Assembly (NCBI RefSeq): GCF_017353175.1
Contig: NZ_JAFMYW010000012.1
Location: forward strand, 62,001 to 126,000
Source of the DNA: Fibrella forsythiae
Lineage (GTDB): Bacteria; Bacteroidota; Bacteroidia; Cytophagales; Spirosomataceae
Direction: 5' to 3'
Length of the DNA stretch: 64,000 nt
How positions within the stretch are numbered: the stretch's first letter is position 1; each line of letters opens with the position of its first letter. The position numbers were made by a program, and so were the translations under genes. The notes under the pieces were generated by a model that was not told the origin of the DNA, made no database searches, and worked only from the letters and a program-made list of their open reading frames with translations. This document shows positions 1 through 9,500 of the stretch, piece after piece.

Positions 1-958
1 AGATGAAAAAGGACCATCCCACGTTATCAACCGAGGTCAGCGATTCGCAGGTCAGCGTTACGCACACGTCGCCGCCTGATTTGGCGGCGGTGCCCTGCGC
101 CGTTTTTACTGTTAGGCTACCAATAACCACAGGCCGGTCGGGGCCTAGACGTGTTGAGGACCGTTCGACTAGGCTGGTTACCGACTCGTGCTGTCGGGTG
201 AAATAACGGTCCAGCGTTTCGGTAGCCGTTCCGGCAAAAAGCACGCGGCCTTTTTCCAGCAACAGGCCCCGCCCACAAACAGCCTGAATGTGGTACGGGA
301 CGTGTGATACCAAAATGATCGACCCACCCTCGGCCAGGTATTGTTGCATATGCCGGATACATTTACGCTGAAAGTCCAGGTCACCTACTGCCATCACTTC
401 GTCGACCAGCAATAAATCCGGGTTCAGGTGAGCAGCCACCGCATAGGCTAGCCGGGCGGTCATGCCCGAACTGTAAAATTGTACAGGCATATGAATGGCC
501 TCTCCCAGCCCGGTGAAGTCAATAATCTGGTCGACCAACGGGGCAACCTGCCGACGGGACATACCCAGTAGTGCCGCTCGCACAAAAATGTTTTCGCGCC
601 CCGACAGCACGGGGTCGAGCCCAACGCCCAGTTCGATCAGAGCCCCCACCCGCCCTTGAATACGGACTTGCCCCACGTCGGGTTTGATCAACCCATTCAG
701 GACTTTGAGCAGGGTACTTTTACCAGCGCCGTTATCGCCGATAATGGCTAGAGACTCGCCTCGGTTCAGCGAGAAAGAAACATCCTGCAATCCCCAGAAT
801 TCGGTTTTTCGCAGGTCATTGCCGGTCTGTGAATGACGCAACCCCGACGGATTCAGGTCACGGGCGATGTCTTTGACGCCGTACCAAAGCGACCGCCGAA
901 ATGACGTGCTGAATTTTTTGGCGAGCTGATCAACCGAAAGAATAGGTGCTGTCTGCAT
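1..958 (-). CDS. Polysaccharide ABC exporter ATP-binding protein (Wzt-like), 3' end outside window
   Basis: ATPase subunit expected to power export of a lipid-linked surface polysaccharide across the inner membrane. Translated from the ATG at 958 on the minus strand, it shows Walker A GDNGAGKST, a signature-type segment FYSSGMTARLAY, Walker B LLLVDEVMAVGD and the switch His in LVSHVPYH. A C-terminal extension begins near residue 250 and runs off the window without a stop; in Wzt-type proteins this region is often a carbohydrate-binding domain. It lies 243 bases downstream of an ABC-2 permease on the same strand, so the two probably form one exporter. Glycosyltransferases nearby fit an O-antigen or capsule role. 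The substrate cannot be read from the sequence. Confidence 0.9.
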   Translation of the reverse strand, partial: MQTAPILSVDQLAKKFSTSFRRSLWYGVKDIARDLNPSGLRHSQTGNDLRKTEFWGLQDVSFSLNRGESLAIIGDNGAGKSTLLKVLNGLIKPDVGQVRIQGRVGALIELGVGLDPVLSGRENIFVRAALLGMSRRQVAPLVDQIIDFTGLGEAIHMPVQFYSSGMTARLAYAVAAHLNPDLLLVDEVMAVGDLDFQRKCIRHMQQYLAEGGSIILVSHVPYHIQAVCGRGLLLEKGRVLFAGTATETLDRYFTRQHESVTSLVERSSTRLGPDRPVVIGSLTVKTAQGTAAKSGGDVCVTLTCESLTSVDNVGWSFFI

Positions 959-1001
959 GCAGAATAGGCGACATAACGTGTCGAAGCTGTTTTAAGATAG
1001 G

Positions 1002-1027
1002 GCCAACGACCTTTGACGGTCGTTGGC
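1002..1027. other. Hairpin between exporter permease and ATPase
   Basis: Perfect 10-bp inverted repeat GCCAACGACC / GGTCGTTGGC with a 6-nt loop, in the gap between the permease stop (1202) and the ATPase start (958). No T-run follows it in the direction of transcription, so it is more likely an mRNA-stability or attenuation hairpin than a standard terminator. Confidence 0.4.
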
Positions 1028-1201
1028 AAAAAGTCAGAGTCGGCATTGCCGATAAAGATTTAGAGCGCTTAGATCTGTTAGTAACGTTTGTGGCCGGATA
1101 GGCGAAGAGTAGATTCGTGTTTATACACTACTCATTTCCGGCTATAGACCAAGGCGCCCACGAAATGCAGACAGCTTCATTGCTAAGCGAAACAACTGCG
1201 C

Positions 1202-2074
1202 TTATAAACGAACGATCAGGTGGGGCCGGGCCAGTCGATAAAGTAGCCAGCTTAGCAGCAGCAGCAGACAGGCCCCAGCGGTAACCACGATGAAACCCGG
1301 CGTTGGAACTAACGTACCCGTTAGCAGCCAGTTTCGGGTGGTGGTGAGCAGGGGCGTGACGGGATTCCAGGCAATCAGCCAAGCGACTGAGGCGGGCGGT
1401 TCGTAGACTACGGGAGTGATCAGAAACCAAAGGTTAAGCACTACCGGTAGCGCACTGGCAATATCGGCGTAGAGCAGTCCGGCGGGGGCCAGCAGATAGC
1501 CCAGGCCCAGGCCAAACACAATCAGCAAGCCTATGCCCAAGGGCACCAGCATCAGGGTGAGGTGTAAGGGTATCTGAAAAAAGGCCAGCACCATCCCCAG
1601 CAGCAGCAATCGAATTAAGGTATTGAACACCACCGTGCCTAACCCTGCTACCACAAAGGCCTCGTGCGGCACACGCACCTTGGCAATGGTGGGGCGGGCC
1701 TGTTGCAACTGTTGCAGTGGGCAGCTCAACGCCTCGACAAAACTCTGCCAGAAGAACAGGCCGGTCAAGACATAAACAGGGTAAGGAATGGCCGGGTTTA
1801 CGCCACCGAAGATTCGCGTTTTCCCTAAATAAATCCAGACCAGTCCCGTCACCACCGGAGGCAGTAACATCCAGACATAACCCAGCAAATTCTGCCGCAT
1901 CTGCACTGTTAGCTGGCGAATAAACAGTTGCCTTCCTACGTGATAAACCACACGCCCATCGTCGCGGATGTCACGCAAAAACCGGCCGGGGGTTTGCAGA
2001 GGCGAGTTCGCCGAATAAATAATTTCAGGGCCGGTGGTTGGTTGTTCGTTATTTCGTTGCTTTCGCCTTATCAT
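1202..2074 (-). CDS. Polysaccharide ABC exporter permease (Wzm/TagG-like)
   Basis: Inner-membrane permease of 290 residues, the usual size for ABC-2 polysaccharide exporters. A short cytoplasmic N-terminus with an amphipathic stretch (LFIRQLTVQMRQNLLG) precedes about six hydrophobic segments; WMLLPPVVTGLVWIYL and NLWFLITPVVYEP are typical of the Wzm/TagG family, the latter near the characteristic re-entrant region. It pairs with the ATPase downstream on the same strand. Its start is only 14 bases from the start of the divergent UbiA-like gene, so the two promoters must overlap each other or the coding regions, unless the true starts are internal. Confidence 0.9.
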   Translation of the reverse strand: MIRRKQRNNEQPTTGPEIIYSANSPLQTPGRFLRDIRDDGRVVYHVGRQLFIRQLTVQMRQNLLGYVWMLLPPVVTGLVWIYLGKTRIFGGVNPAIPYPVYVLTGLFFWQSFVEALSCPLQQLQQARPTIAKVRVPHEAFVVAGLGTVVFNTLIRLLLLGMVLAFFQIPLHLTLMLVPLGIGLLIVFGLGLGYLLAPAGLLYADIASALPVVLNLWFLITPVVYEPPASVAWLIAWNPVTPLLTTTRNWLLTGTLVPTPGFIVVTAGACLLLLLSWLLYRLARPHLIVRL

Positions 2075-2088
2075 TCGTTTTGTCCTTT

Positions 2089-3132
2089 ATGTCTTCCCTG
2101 CCTGTTTCGCCGACGCTGCGCCGGTTTGTTCGCCAGTTGAAAACGTTTGTTCGCGCCAGCGAGTGGTGGGGCCACAAATTTTCGCCGCTGTTGGCCACGG
2201 CCTACGCTACAGCCAGCCTGAGCGCCATTCCTCTCTGGCCATTACTGCCTGTCTTCCTGCTCCAGTTGCTGGGGTTAACCGTGGGGGCCGTTTATGTTAG
2301 CCTGCTCAACGACTGGACCGACCGGGCGGTTGATCTAGCTGCGGGTAAACCCAACCGGCTGGCAGGCCGTTCACCGCAGTTTGCGGCTCTGATCCTGGGG
2401 CTTTGCCTGCTAACGGGCCTGCTGCTTAGCGCCTACTTCTGGATATTATCCCCCCCCGTTGGCCTATGGTATGGGCTCGCCTGGATTGTTTACTCGCTCT
2501 ATTCACTGCCCCCAGCCCGGTTAAAAGAGAAAGCGTTCTGGGGCATATTGGCAGACGCCACCGGCGCGCACCTGTGTCCCCAACTTTTCACCGTTGGGCT
2601 GGTAGGCTACTGGTCTGGCTATACGCCATCGCTACCGTTCTGGTGGGCTGTTGGTGGCTGGTCGCTGACCTGCGGTATTCGCAACATTCTCTGGCATCAA
2701 CTGAGCGATGAGGGCGCTGACCGGCAGGCGGGAATCCGTACGTTTGTTACCCACGTCGGGGCTTATCCCGCCCGCCGACTGGGGCTGTGGGTATTTTTTC
2801 CGGTTGAAGTAGCTTGTCTGGGTGTCATGTTTGCTTTATTGAATCTGCCACTTCTGTGGCTATCGCTGGGCGTCTATGTACTGCTGGAAGGATTACGCTG
2901 GCGTTGCTGGGCGCAACGTCCACAGGTACTGACTCCTCATCAGCGCATCCTGCTGAATGAGTATTACATTACTTTTTATCCTCTGGCTCTGCTGCTGACT
3001 CAACTGAGCCAGTATGCGCTGGATGGAATTGTATTACTGGTTCATCTTCTGCTGTTTGGCGGTCATTTTGCGGCTTTGTTTCGGAATGTAAGGGAGCTAA
3101 AAGGTCACTTTTTTCGACCACGGGCCTCCTGA
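2089..3132 (+). CDS. UbiA-family prenyltransferase-like membrane protein
   Basis: Predicted polytopic membrane protein of 347 residues. The segment NDWTDRAVDLAAGKPNRL matches the Asp-rich first motif of the UbiA superfamily (NDxxDxxxD), and a second region around YSLPPARLKEKAFWG and ILADATGAHLCPQ lies where the second Asp motif is expected, though it has only one clear Asp. These enzymes transfer isoprenoid chains to aromatic or other acceptors; the acceptor is unknown here. The ATG at 2089 is preferred over one at 2038 because the latter would overlap the divergent permease start. The 3' end overlaps the convergent glycosyltransferase by about 164 bases. Placement inside a polysaccharide locus hints at a lipid-carrier role, which is inference. 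Confidence 0.7.
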   Translation: MSSLPVSPTLRRFVRQLKTFVRASEWWGHKFSPLLATAYATASLSAIPLWPLLPVFLLQLLGLTVGAVYVSLLNDWTDRAVDLAAGKPNRLAGRSPQFAALILGLCLLTGLLLSAYFWILSPPVGLWYGLAWIVYSLYSLPPARLKEKAFWGILADATGAHLCPQLFTVGLVGYWSGYTPSLPFWWAVGGWSLTCGIRNILWHQLSDEGADRQAGIRTFVTHVGAYPARRLGLWVFFPVEVACLGVMFALLNLPLLWLSLGVYVLLEGLRWRCWAQRPQVLTPHQRILLNEYYITFYPLALLLTQLSQYALDGIVLLVHLLLFGGHFAALFRNVRELKGHFFRPRAS

Positions 3133-4087
3133 CCAGGCTAAACCGTTGCCAACGCTTTTGCATGTGCTCGTGGCTCCAGGTCAGCACAATCTGACTGACG
3201 GCCGTAGGCGATAAGCCGAAAGCGGTGGCCAAGTGGCGGCAGACAGTGGCCGAAGAAGCAACCGCCTGCCGCCAGCTAAAATACGCAAAGTGGAAATGGT
3301 GAATGGCCATGCGCCGCCGAAAAATGCGCCGCTCACGGGCCGTAAGCAAGTGTCTGAATCGCTGCATCAGTACCCGTTCGTCGTGAAATCCCACGTCTGG
3401 AATCACAAGCGTACTGTCCCGACAATCCCAGATGTTGTCGCTACCGATGTGTTTGGTCCAGTAGTGATGCGGTGAGAAAGCGGAATAACAATCCTGGGTC
3501 ATCACCATATCCAGCATCATACACCAGTCATCGGCAATGCGCATCTGTGGGTTCCAGCCATTGGGGAACGACTGGCGGCGTATAATCAGGGAGGAGGAAG
3601 GCGACGGGCAGGTTTCCACAAACAGCCGCCGGTTTTGCTTTGGGTTGAGTAACCACCAATTGGCATCCAGTTGGGTGCAGTAGCGTTTGCGGTGCTGGGC
3701 GAAGTAAGAGGTATAGCCATCTTCGCTTTTGCTGGTCACCCAGTTCATAAACACAAAATCCAACTGATGCTTACGAAGCATGGCCACACCGTCGAACAAA
3801 AAAGCAGGATGCCATTCATCGTCGGAATCAAGGGAGGTAATGAATTCACCCCGGCAAAACTCAAGGCCCCGGTTGCGGGCTGCGGCCTGCCCCTGATTAG
3901 GCTGAGTATAAAATTCGAGGCAGTTGTAGCTGGATAGCCGTGCCCGCGTATCGTCAGTTGAGCCATCGTCAATAATGATAAGCTGCCAGTTGGTGTAGCG
4001 CTGCGCCTGTACGCTACGAATGGCTTTCTCAATCAGGTGGCTACGATTATAGGTAGGGATAATAATTGACACTAACGGTTCAGTCAT
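2969..4087 (-). CDS. Family 2 glycosyltransferase
   Basis: GT-A fold glycosyltransferase of 372 residues. The N-terminus VSIIIPTYNRSHLIEKAI and the nucleotide-sugar region IIDDGSTDDT are diagnostic of GT2; SLDSDDEWHP supplies the DxD metal-binding motif. It probably adds a sugar to the exported glycan. The start at 4087 is chosen because its ATG overlaps the TGA of the upstream glycosyltransferase (ATGA), indicating translational coupling. The last roughly 55 residues (3' end to 2969) are low-complexity and polar and overlap the convergent UbiA-like gene, so the C-terminus may be a recent extension. Confidence 0.9.
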   Translation of the reverse strand: MTEPLVSIIIPTYNRSHLIEKAIRSVQAQRYTNWQLIIIDDGSTDDTRARLSSYNCLEFYTQPNQGQAAARNRGLEFCRGEFITSLDSDDEWHPAFLFDGVAMLRKHQLDFVFMNWVTSKSEDGYTSYFAQHRKRYCTQLDANWWLLNPKQNRRLFVETCPSPSSSLIIRRQSFPNGWNPQMRIADDWCMMLDMVMTQDCYSAFSPHHYWTKHIGSDNIWDCRDSTLVIPDVGFHDERVLMQRFRHLLTARERRIFRRRMAIHHFHFAYFSWRQAVASSATVCRHLATAFGLSPTAVSQIVLTWSHEHMQKRWQRFSLVRRPVVEKSDLLAPLHSETKPQNDRQTAEDEPVIQFHPAHTGSVESAAEPEDKK

Positions 4088-5286
4088 ACAATCACAGTGT
4101 TGTCGGTTACGGCGCAATGGGCCAGTTCAATCAGTTGAGTACTAAAGAGGACAGCGGCATCGGCAGGCACTGTGGCTCGTACGTGCCGGGCGGCCGCCTG
4201 TCCGATGAGCCCCCACTCGGCTCGCCGATTCCAGGCGCGCTCCAGTGCCTGGTCAATGGCGTCGGCTGTGGCGCCAGCCGCTAGAAAACCGGTCACGTTA
4301 TCTACCAGCAACTCGGCAACTCCCCCAGCGTCGGTGGCAATCGCCGGACGCCCGCACAGCATGGCCTCAATCAGCGCCAGAGGCAGTCCTTCACTACGGG
4401 AAGGCAGAATTAAGGCTTGGTGAGTTTTCCAGATAGTCAAGGGATCGGCTGCGTAGCCACCTAGTTCCACCCGGCCATTGAGGCGCAATAATTGTATTAA
4501 CTCCAGGATTCCCTGCTGGTGTGGTCCCTTCCCGTAAAGCGTAAGCTGAATAGGGCGACTCCGCCACTTAGGGCGAGCCAGCACGGTCAACAACAAGTCC
4601 TGCCCTTTGTCAAACAAATCAAGCCGGGCTACGCAGGCAAGCCGGATGGGATGCAAAGAAGCAGACAATGGTAATTCGGGGGAATTAAACGCGCTCAGTA
4701 AAAGGCTGTTAACTGGATTCCAGACCACTATCGCCTGCGGAAGCTCCCGGCCAATTTGCTGCTGAGTTAATTCCAGATTATGGCGGGAAACGAAAAAGCA
4801 TATTTGCGCCGCTGCATAGACGGCCTGAATACGGGGCCTCTCCCAGTCGTAAGGAAACAAGAAATGAACTGCTTTCTGAGCTACCAGCGCGTAGACGTAC
4901 CCACTCCGACGGCACACATCGGCAAAACCTACACCATCGAAATTATTGCCCTGAGCTACCAGCGTCAAGTCAGGCCGAAAAGATTTGAGCACCTGCATCA
5001 GAAGTTGTTGCCCACGTTGCTGGGCGTGAGCTTGCCACCGAACGGGCAGCAGACGGTTGCGTAAACGCATCAGCAACGGCGGAAGCTGGTGCAGGTCGGT
5101 CAACGTGCACCCTGCCGCTACCAAGGCTTTAATGCGTGGATGACGGTGATCAACGTTGGTTTTGGCCACATGGACCTGATGATTCGCCTGCCGGAGTTGA
5201 ATAGCCGCCTGCGCCCACAACTCCTCACTGCCGCCCCAAGGCTCAGGGCACGAACTGACAATGAGGAAGTTTAACTGAATGCTCAT
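4084..5286 (-). CDS. Family 4/1 (GT-B) glycosyltransferase
   Basis: GT-B fold glycosyltransferase of 400 residues. It shows an N-terminal PEPWGGSEELW glycine motif, a Rossmann-like second half starting near IRLACVARLDLFDKGQD, and the donor-binding signature SRSEGLPLALIEAMLCGRP with TDAGGVAELL, as in group 1 glycosyltransferases. It retains the E-x7-E arrangement (EGLPLALIE). The stop overlaps the start of the downstream GT2 by four bases, so both are probably made from one mRNA and act on the same glycan. Donor and acceptor sugars are not predictable from sequence. Confidence 0.9.
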   Translation of the reverse strand: MSIQLNFLIVSSCPEPWGGSEELWAQAAIQLRQANHQVHVAKTNVDHRHPRIKALVAAGCTLTDLHQLPPLLMRLRNRLLPVRWQAHAQQRGQQLLMQVLKSFRPDLTLVAQGNNFDGVGFADVCRRSGYVYALVAQKAVHFLFPYDWERPRIQAVYAAAQICFFVSRHNLELTQQQIGRELPQAIVVWNPVNSLLLSAFNSPELPLSASLHPIRLACVARLDLFDKGQDLLLTVLARPKWRSRPIQLTLYGKGPHQQGILELIQLLRLNGRVELGGYAADPLTIWKTHQALILPSRSEGLPLALIEAMLCGRPAIATDAGGVAELLVDNVTGFLAAGATADAIDQALERAWNRRAEWGLIGQAAARHVRATVPADAAVLFSTQLIELAHCAVTDNTVIV

Positions 5287-5615
5287 AAGTCTGATTGTGC
5301 AACCAAGTAGTGCTTAGTCGCTGGCTAATGGACTAAGGGTGATTATTGGGTTGCCACTAAAACTCTTAAGAAGTATGATCAAGAAGCTTGCCGATAGTGT
5401 TGGTATACCAGTGGAAAAAGTAGTTAAACTAGTCCTAAAACGCATAAAACTATACAGTGCTTTGCGTGTCAGTACGTTAGCGAAGCGATTATTTATTGGT
5501 AGGTATGCATGCATCCAACATAGGTCCTCCTCCGATATGTTAGTCCAAAAGAAGATGCCTGGTCCACTGGCCCGCTTTAGGTTTGGGACCTGAACACATT
5601 CAATCACCCACGCCT
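5287..5615. other. AT-richer intergenic stretch, no recognised gene
   Basis: This 329-base gap between the divergent glycosyltransferase and the small membrane protein is visibly more AT-rich than its surroundings. An open frame on the plus strand (5339-5593) encodes a basic, Leu/Lys-rich peptide starting MIIGLPLKLLRSMIKKLADS, which resembles no family I know; a minus-strand frame is equally open. It may be a remnant of a lost gene of the polysaccharide locus or simply promoter DNA for both flanks. Confidence 0.3.
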
Positions 5616-6104
5616 ATGTTTCATTCCACCACCGGACTGGTTCACCTGCTGGCAGCCTTGGTGGCCCTGGTCAGCGGCAGCACTGTGCTGCTAAGACCCA
5701 AAAGGGGCCGTTTCCACAAGCGGGCCGGGTACGTCCACCTAACCAGTATGCTGCTGAATCTGACCGCTCTGCTGATCTATCACCTGTTTGGCCGCTTTGG
5801 TCCCTTTCACTGGCTAGCGGTCCTGGGTTTGCTCTGCCTAACGGGCGGTATGGTCCCGGCCCTGCTCCGGAGCCGGATCAACAGCTGGATCTACTGGCAC
5901 TACTACTTCATGAGTTGGTCAGTGGTGGGTCTGTTCGCAGCCTTCTGGTCGGAAACCCTTACCCGAGACCTGCCAGTGGGTCAATTTTGGCCCCTGGTGC
6001 TGCTGGCAACGCTGGTAACAGCGATGGCGGGCTCGTTTCTGATTCGGCGTTACGCCCCCCGCCTGTTGGCCACTGGCCCGACTACCCGCCGCAGCCTGCC
6101 TTAA
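5616..6104 (+). CDS. Small four-helix membrane protein (DUF2306-like)
   Basis: Predicted inner-membrane protein of 162 residues with four to five hydrophobic helices. The N-terminal layout GLVHLLAALVALVSGSTVLL followed by RPKRGRFHKRAGYVHLTSM (a basic patch with conserved His) matches the DUF2306 type of predicted membrane proteins common in Cytophagales, whose function is unknown. The start at 5616 is chosen over an upstream in-frame ATG-like start because the hydrophobic segment then begins at once. No operon partner is evident. Confidence 0.65.
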   Translation: MFHSTTGLVHLLAALVALVSGSTVLLRPKRGRFHKRAGYVHLTSMLLNLTALLIYHLFGRFGPFHWLAVLGLLCLTGGMVPALLRSRINSWIYWHYYFMSWSVVGLFAAFWSETLTRDLPVGQFWPLVLLATLVTAMAGSFLIRRYAPRLLATGPTTRRSLP

Positions 6105-6151
6105 CTGGCCTGAAAAACGACGGCCTGTTTGAGCGTACGCTCATTACCCAC

Positions 6152-6420
6152 CTATCGGTCATTGTAGGCCCGTTCGCCCATCTCGATGGTGAGCTGCTTG
6201 TCTATAAGCTGCTTGGTATTCGGTTCCTTCTCAGACTGAGCCTCAATGCCTGCCTCTTTAAACAAGCTGATGATGGTGGGCATACCGGCCTCCGACTGCT
6301 AGAAGCGGTGTGGTACGTAACCCTGCTCGTTCTCAAAGAGAACGGCAAAAGAAGGAGTCTTCGTGTATTTGCTTTCTCCTTCGTCAACGGTGGTCTGGAC
6401 TCTGGTTTACCTGCTGCTGG
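6152..6420 (-). pseudogene. Unidentified decayed coding remnant
   Basis: Read on the minus strand, one frame gives a protein-like stretch containing TKTPSFAVLFENEQGYVPHR, one TAG, then in the same frame MPTIISLFKEAGIEAQSEKE to a TAG at 6152. The composition looks like a real soluble protein interrupted by a nonsense codon, but I do not recognise the family. The rest of the 6105-6527 gap holds nothing else I can support. Confidence 0.35.
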
Positions 6421-6527
6421 GAAGCAGCCTGCTTCCAACGCTTCCGCGCCAGGTAAGACCTACTTAATCTAGAGAATAAACTAGATTGGCACGATTTTAC
6501 GTAGGTTTTCGGATAAAAATAAGTTGA

Positions 6528-9500
6528 ATGCGTCTTTTTTGCCTGTTCGTCTGTCTCTGGCCATCGTCAATTTTCGCCCAGTTTAAAGGCTGGCAGGAAC
6601 TCACTATATCTGACGGCTTATCGCAAGGCATGATTTATGATCTGAAACAGGATCATAAGGGCTTTATATGGGCAGCTACCAAAGATGGCTTAAATCGGTA
6701 CGACGGCTATAATTTCACGGTTTTCACGCATACTGCTTACAATGAGTACAGTTTGTCGGCCAATACCTGTTCGACCTTATTGGTGGATCACAACGGTCGA
6801 TTATGGGTGGGTACGCTGACCCGGGGGCTAAACTTGTATGATGACCGAACGCAGCGGTTCTATCACATCGATATGAGTGATCCGGCTTCGCCCGCCTCTG
6901 GCAATAATGAGATCGTCTCACTAAACGAAGACCCTGAAGGAAATATCTGGGCAGGGACCAGCCAGAATAAACTCGTTAAAATCACGCTATCTGACTCGCT
7001 AAAAACCGGCTTCCCCACTCAGGCTAATGCAACCGGACAGGTCCAGTTCAGCCGGTTTTTATTTCCGCTGTTTGGTTCCGACGCCCGCAACGCTCCCTCG
7101 CATATTGTTTTTCTGGCCGATGGCCAAGCGATGGTTAGTGCGGCCAAAGGACTGTTTGCGCTTAATTGGAAACAGCCCAGCGGGATTAGCCAGATCGCTG
7201 CATTTAGCGGCATGGCTTCCCTGGTTCATCCCTCCCCCAAGACTACCCGGTCTGATTACTGGTTTGGCTTCAGTTCCGATACGCTCGTTGGCTGGCAGGG
7301 GGCTAAACGCAGGGTGATTGCCTTGCCGCCCATCAAAAACTACAATGTGTATCTGGCCGCACTGGATGACCAGACAATTGCCGTGGCTACCCCCGACTAC
7401 TTGTGGCTCATGTCGCCTGCCCAACTTTACGCACAGGGTAGCCTATCGGCTCGCAATGCATTTGCTGTGATGCCCCCGAATGTGTTTGCCGTCTCTAAAC
7501 TGCTGATCGACAAAACTGGTAATATCTGGGTGGGCACGGGAGGCTATGGCCTGCGCCGGTTCAGTCCACGTATCAAGCAGTTCAGGACGTACCTGCCCAG
7601 TAGTTCACTCTCTTACTTGTTTGAGGATAGACAAGGCCAGACGTATGTTCGGGATCAGTTCGACTATGGGCAATTAGACCGCTCCGGCAACCGGCGGTTT
7701 AAGATACCGTTTCGAGGTAATGACAAGATCGGTCGGCATGACAAGGCACTTTATTTCATGCAGGATCGCCAGGGGTTTTTCTGGGCTTCCATGAATAGCG
7801 CTCAGCCCAATGTGGCTTCGCATCAGTTGGTTAAGTTTTCGGAGAGCTGGCAGCGTCTGAAAACTTACCCGCTTCCGGCCGGTACTGCTTTTGGCCTGTA
7901 TGGCAATCAAACCCGGGAAGACAGAACCGGACACCTGTGGATCGGAGCCATGAACGGCAAACTTCTCCGGTTTGATCCTGCTACCGAGACATTTACGCAG
8001 TTTTCCTACCAGCATTTGCTGCCAAGGCAGGCTGCCGAAGTAGAAACCTACTCCCTGTATTTCGACGGGACCGGTACGGGCTGGATTGGTACGCAGAGCG
8101 GTCTTATCCGGGTCGATCACCCGCAGACAACGCCTGCTTTTTCACTCTACAGAAATGATGTGGCTCAATCAGGAAGCCTGAGCAACGATTTTGTGTCGAG
8201 TACCATCGATGATCCAGATCAGCCCCAAAACTATTTGTGGGTCAGCACCAAAGGAGGAGGGCTGGAGCGGCTCAACAAGCAGACGGGCCAGTTCCGGCAC
8301 TTCACCGAAGCCCAGGGCCTACCCAACAAAGTCGTTTATGGCATTCTGACGGATGAGTTTAAGCGTCTCTGGATGAGTACTAATCGGGGCCTGGCGCAGT
8401 TTAATCCCCGAACTTTCACGTTTCGTAAGTATACAAAAGCCGACGGGCTTCAGGACGACGAATTCAATACGGGTTCATTTCTTACAACCGCATCGGGCGA
8501 ACTGCTCTTCGGGGGCGTAAACGGGTTGACCTCCTTTAGACCCAAAGACGTCGTAACGCTTACGTCGGGCTCCGCACCGCTGGTTCATGTAATCGGGCTT
8601 AAAATCAACAATGAAGCCCTTGCCGTGGGGGATGCCGAGGGTATGTTACCCCAAAGCATCGAGCAGACGACTCGACTCGATCTGTCGCACACCCAAAACC
8701 TGGTGACGCTCGAGTTTGCCCTCATGGATTATGCTAACTCAACCAAAAACCAGTTCCGCTTCCGGCTGAGTGGAATCGATCAGGATTGGGTAGAAGCGGG
8801 CACTAACCGATTCGCCAACTACGCGCAGCTACCCAGTGGTACGTATACCTTTGAGGTTGAAGGGTCGGCCAATGGTGACGTCTGGAGCAGATCCGTCCCA
8901 TTAATTATACGGATTCATCCGCCTTTTTACCGAACCTGGTGGGCGTACGTGCTTTATGGCTGTATCCTGGTGTTACTTGGCTGGCAAGCCTATAAATTCC
9001 AGAAACAACGGTGGTTACTTCAGCAGCAGGTACGCTTTGAGCAGAAAGAGGCCAGCCGACTGGCGGAGCTTGACACCTTGAAAACGCAGTTTTTTACCAA
9101 CATTTCCCATGAATTCCGCACTCCGCTGACCTTGATTTTAGGCCCCCTTACGGATTTGAAACGACGATTCCTGACCGAAAAAGTGGTTATGTTGACCGAG
9201 CCGGTCGTGACGCTGATGGAGCAAAATAGTAATCGGCTTTTAAGTCTGATCAATCAGCTGCTGGATCTGAGCAAACTGGAGGCCAACCAACTCAAAGCCG
9301 AACCGCAACCGGGCGATATGGCGGTTTTCTTCCGTACGTTGGCCAGTTCGTTTAGTTCGCTGGCTCAAACTCGTCAGATAGAATTTTCCTTTACGCAGCC
9401 GCCTACCCATTTCTGGGCCAGTTTCGACCGGGACAAGATTGAAAAAATAGTTACGAATCTGCTTTCGAACGCCTTCAAGTTTACGCCCGCCGGCCAACAG

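Noticed and set aside
1128-1430. Open frame of about 100 codons on the minus strand overlapping the ABC permease gene
   Set aside because: It lies in another frame of the well-supported permease and has no family features.
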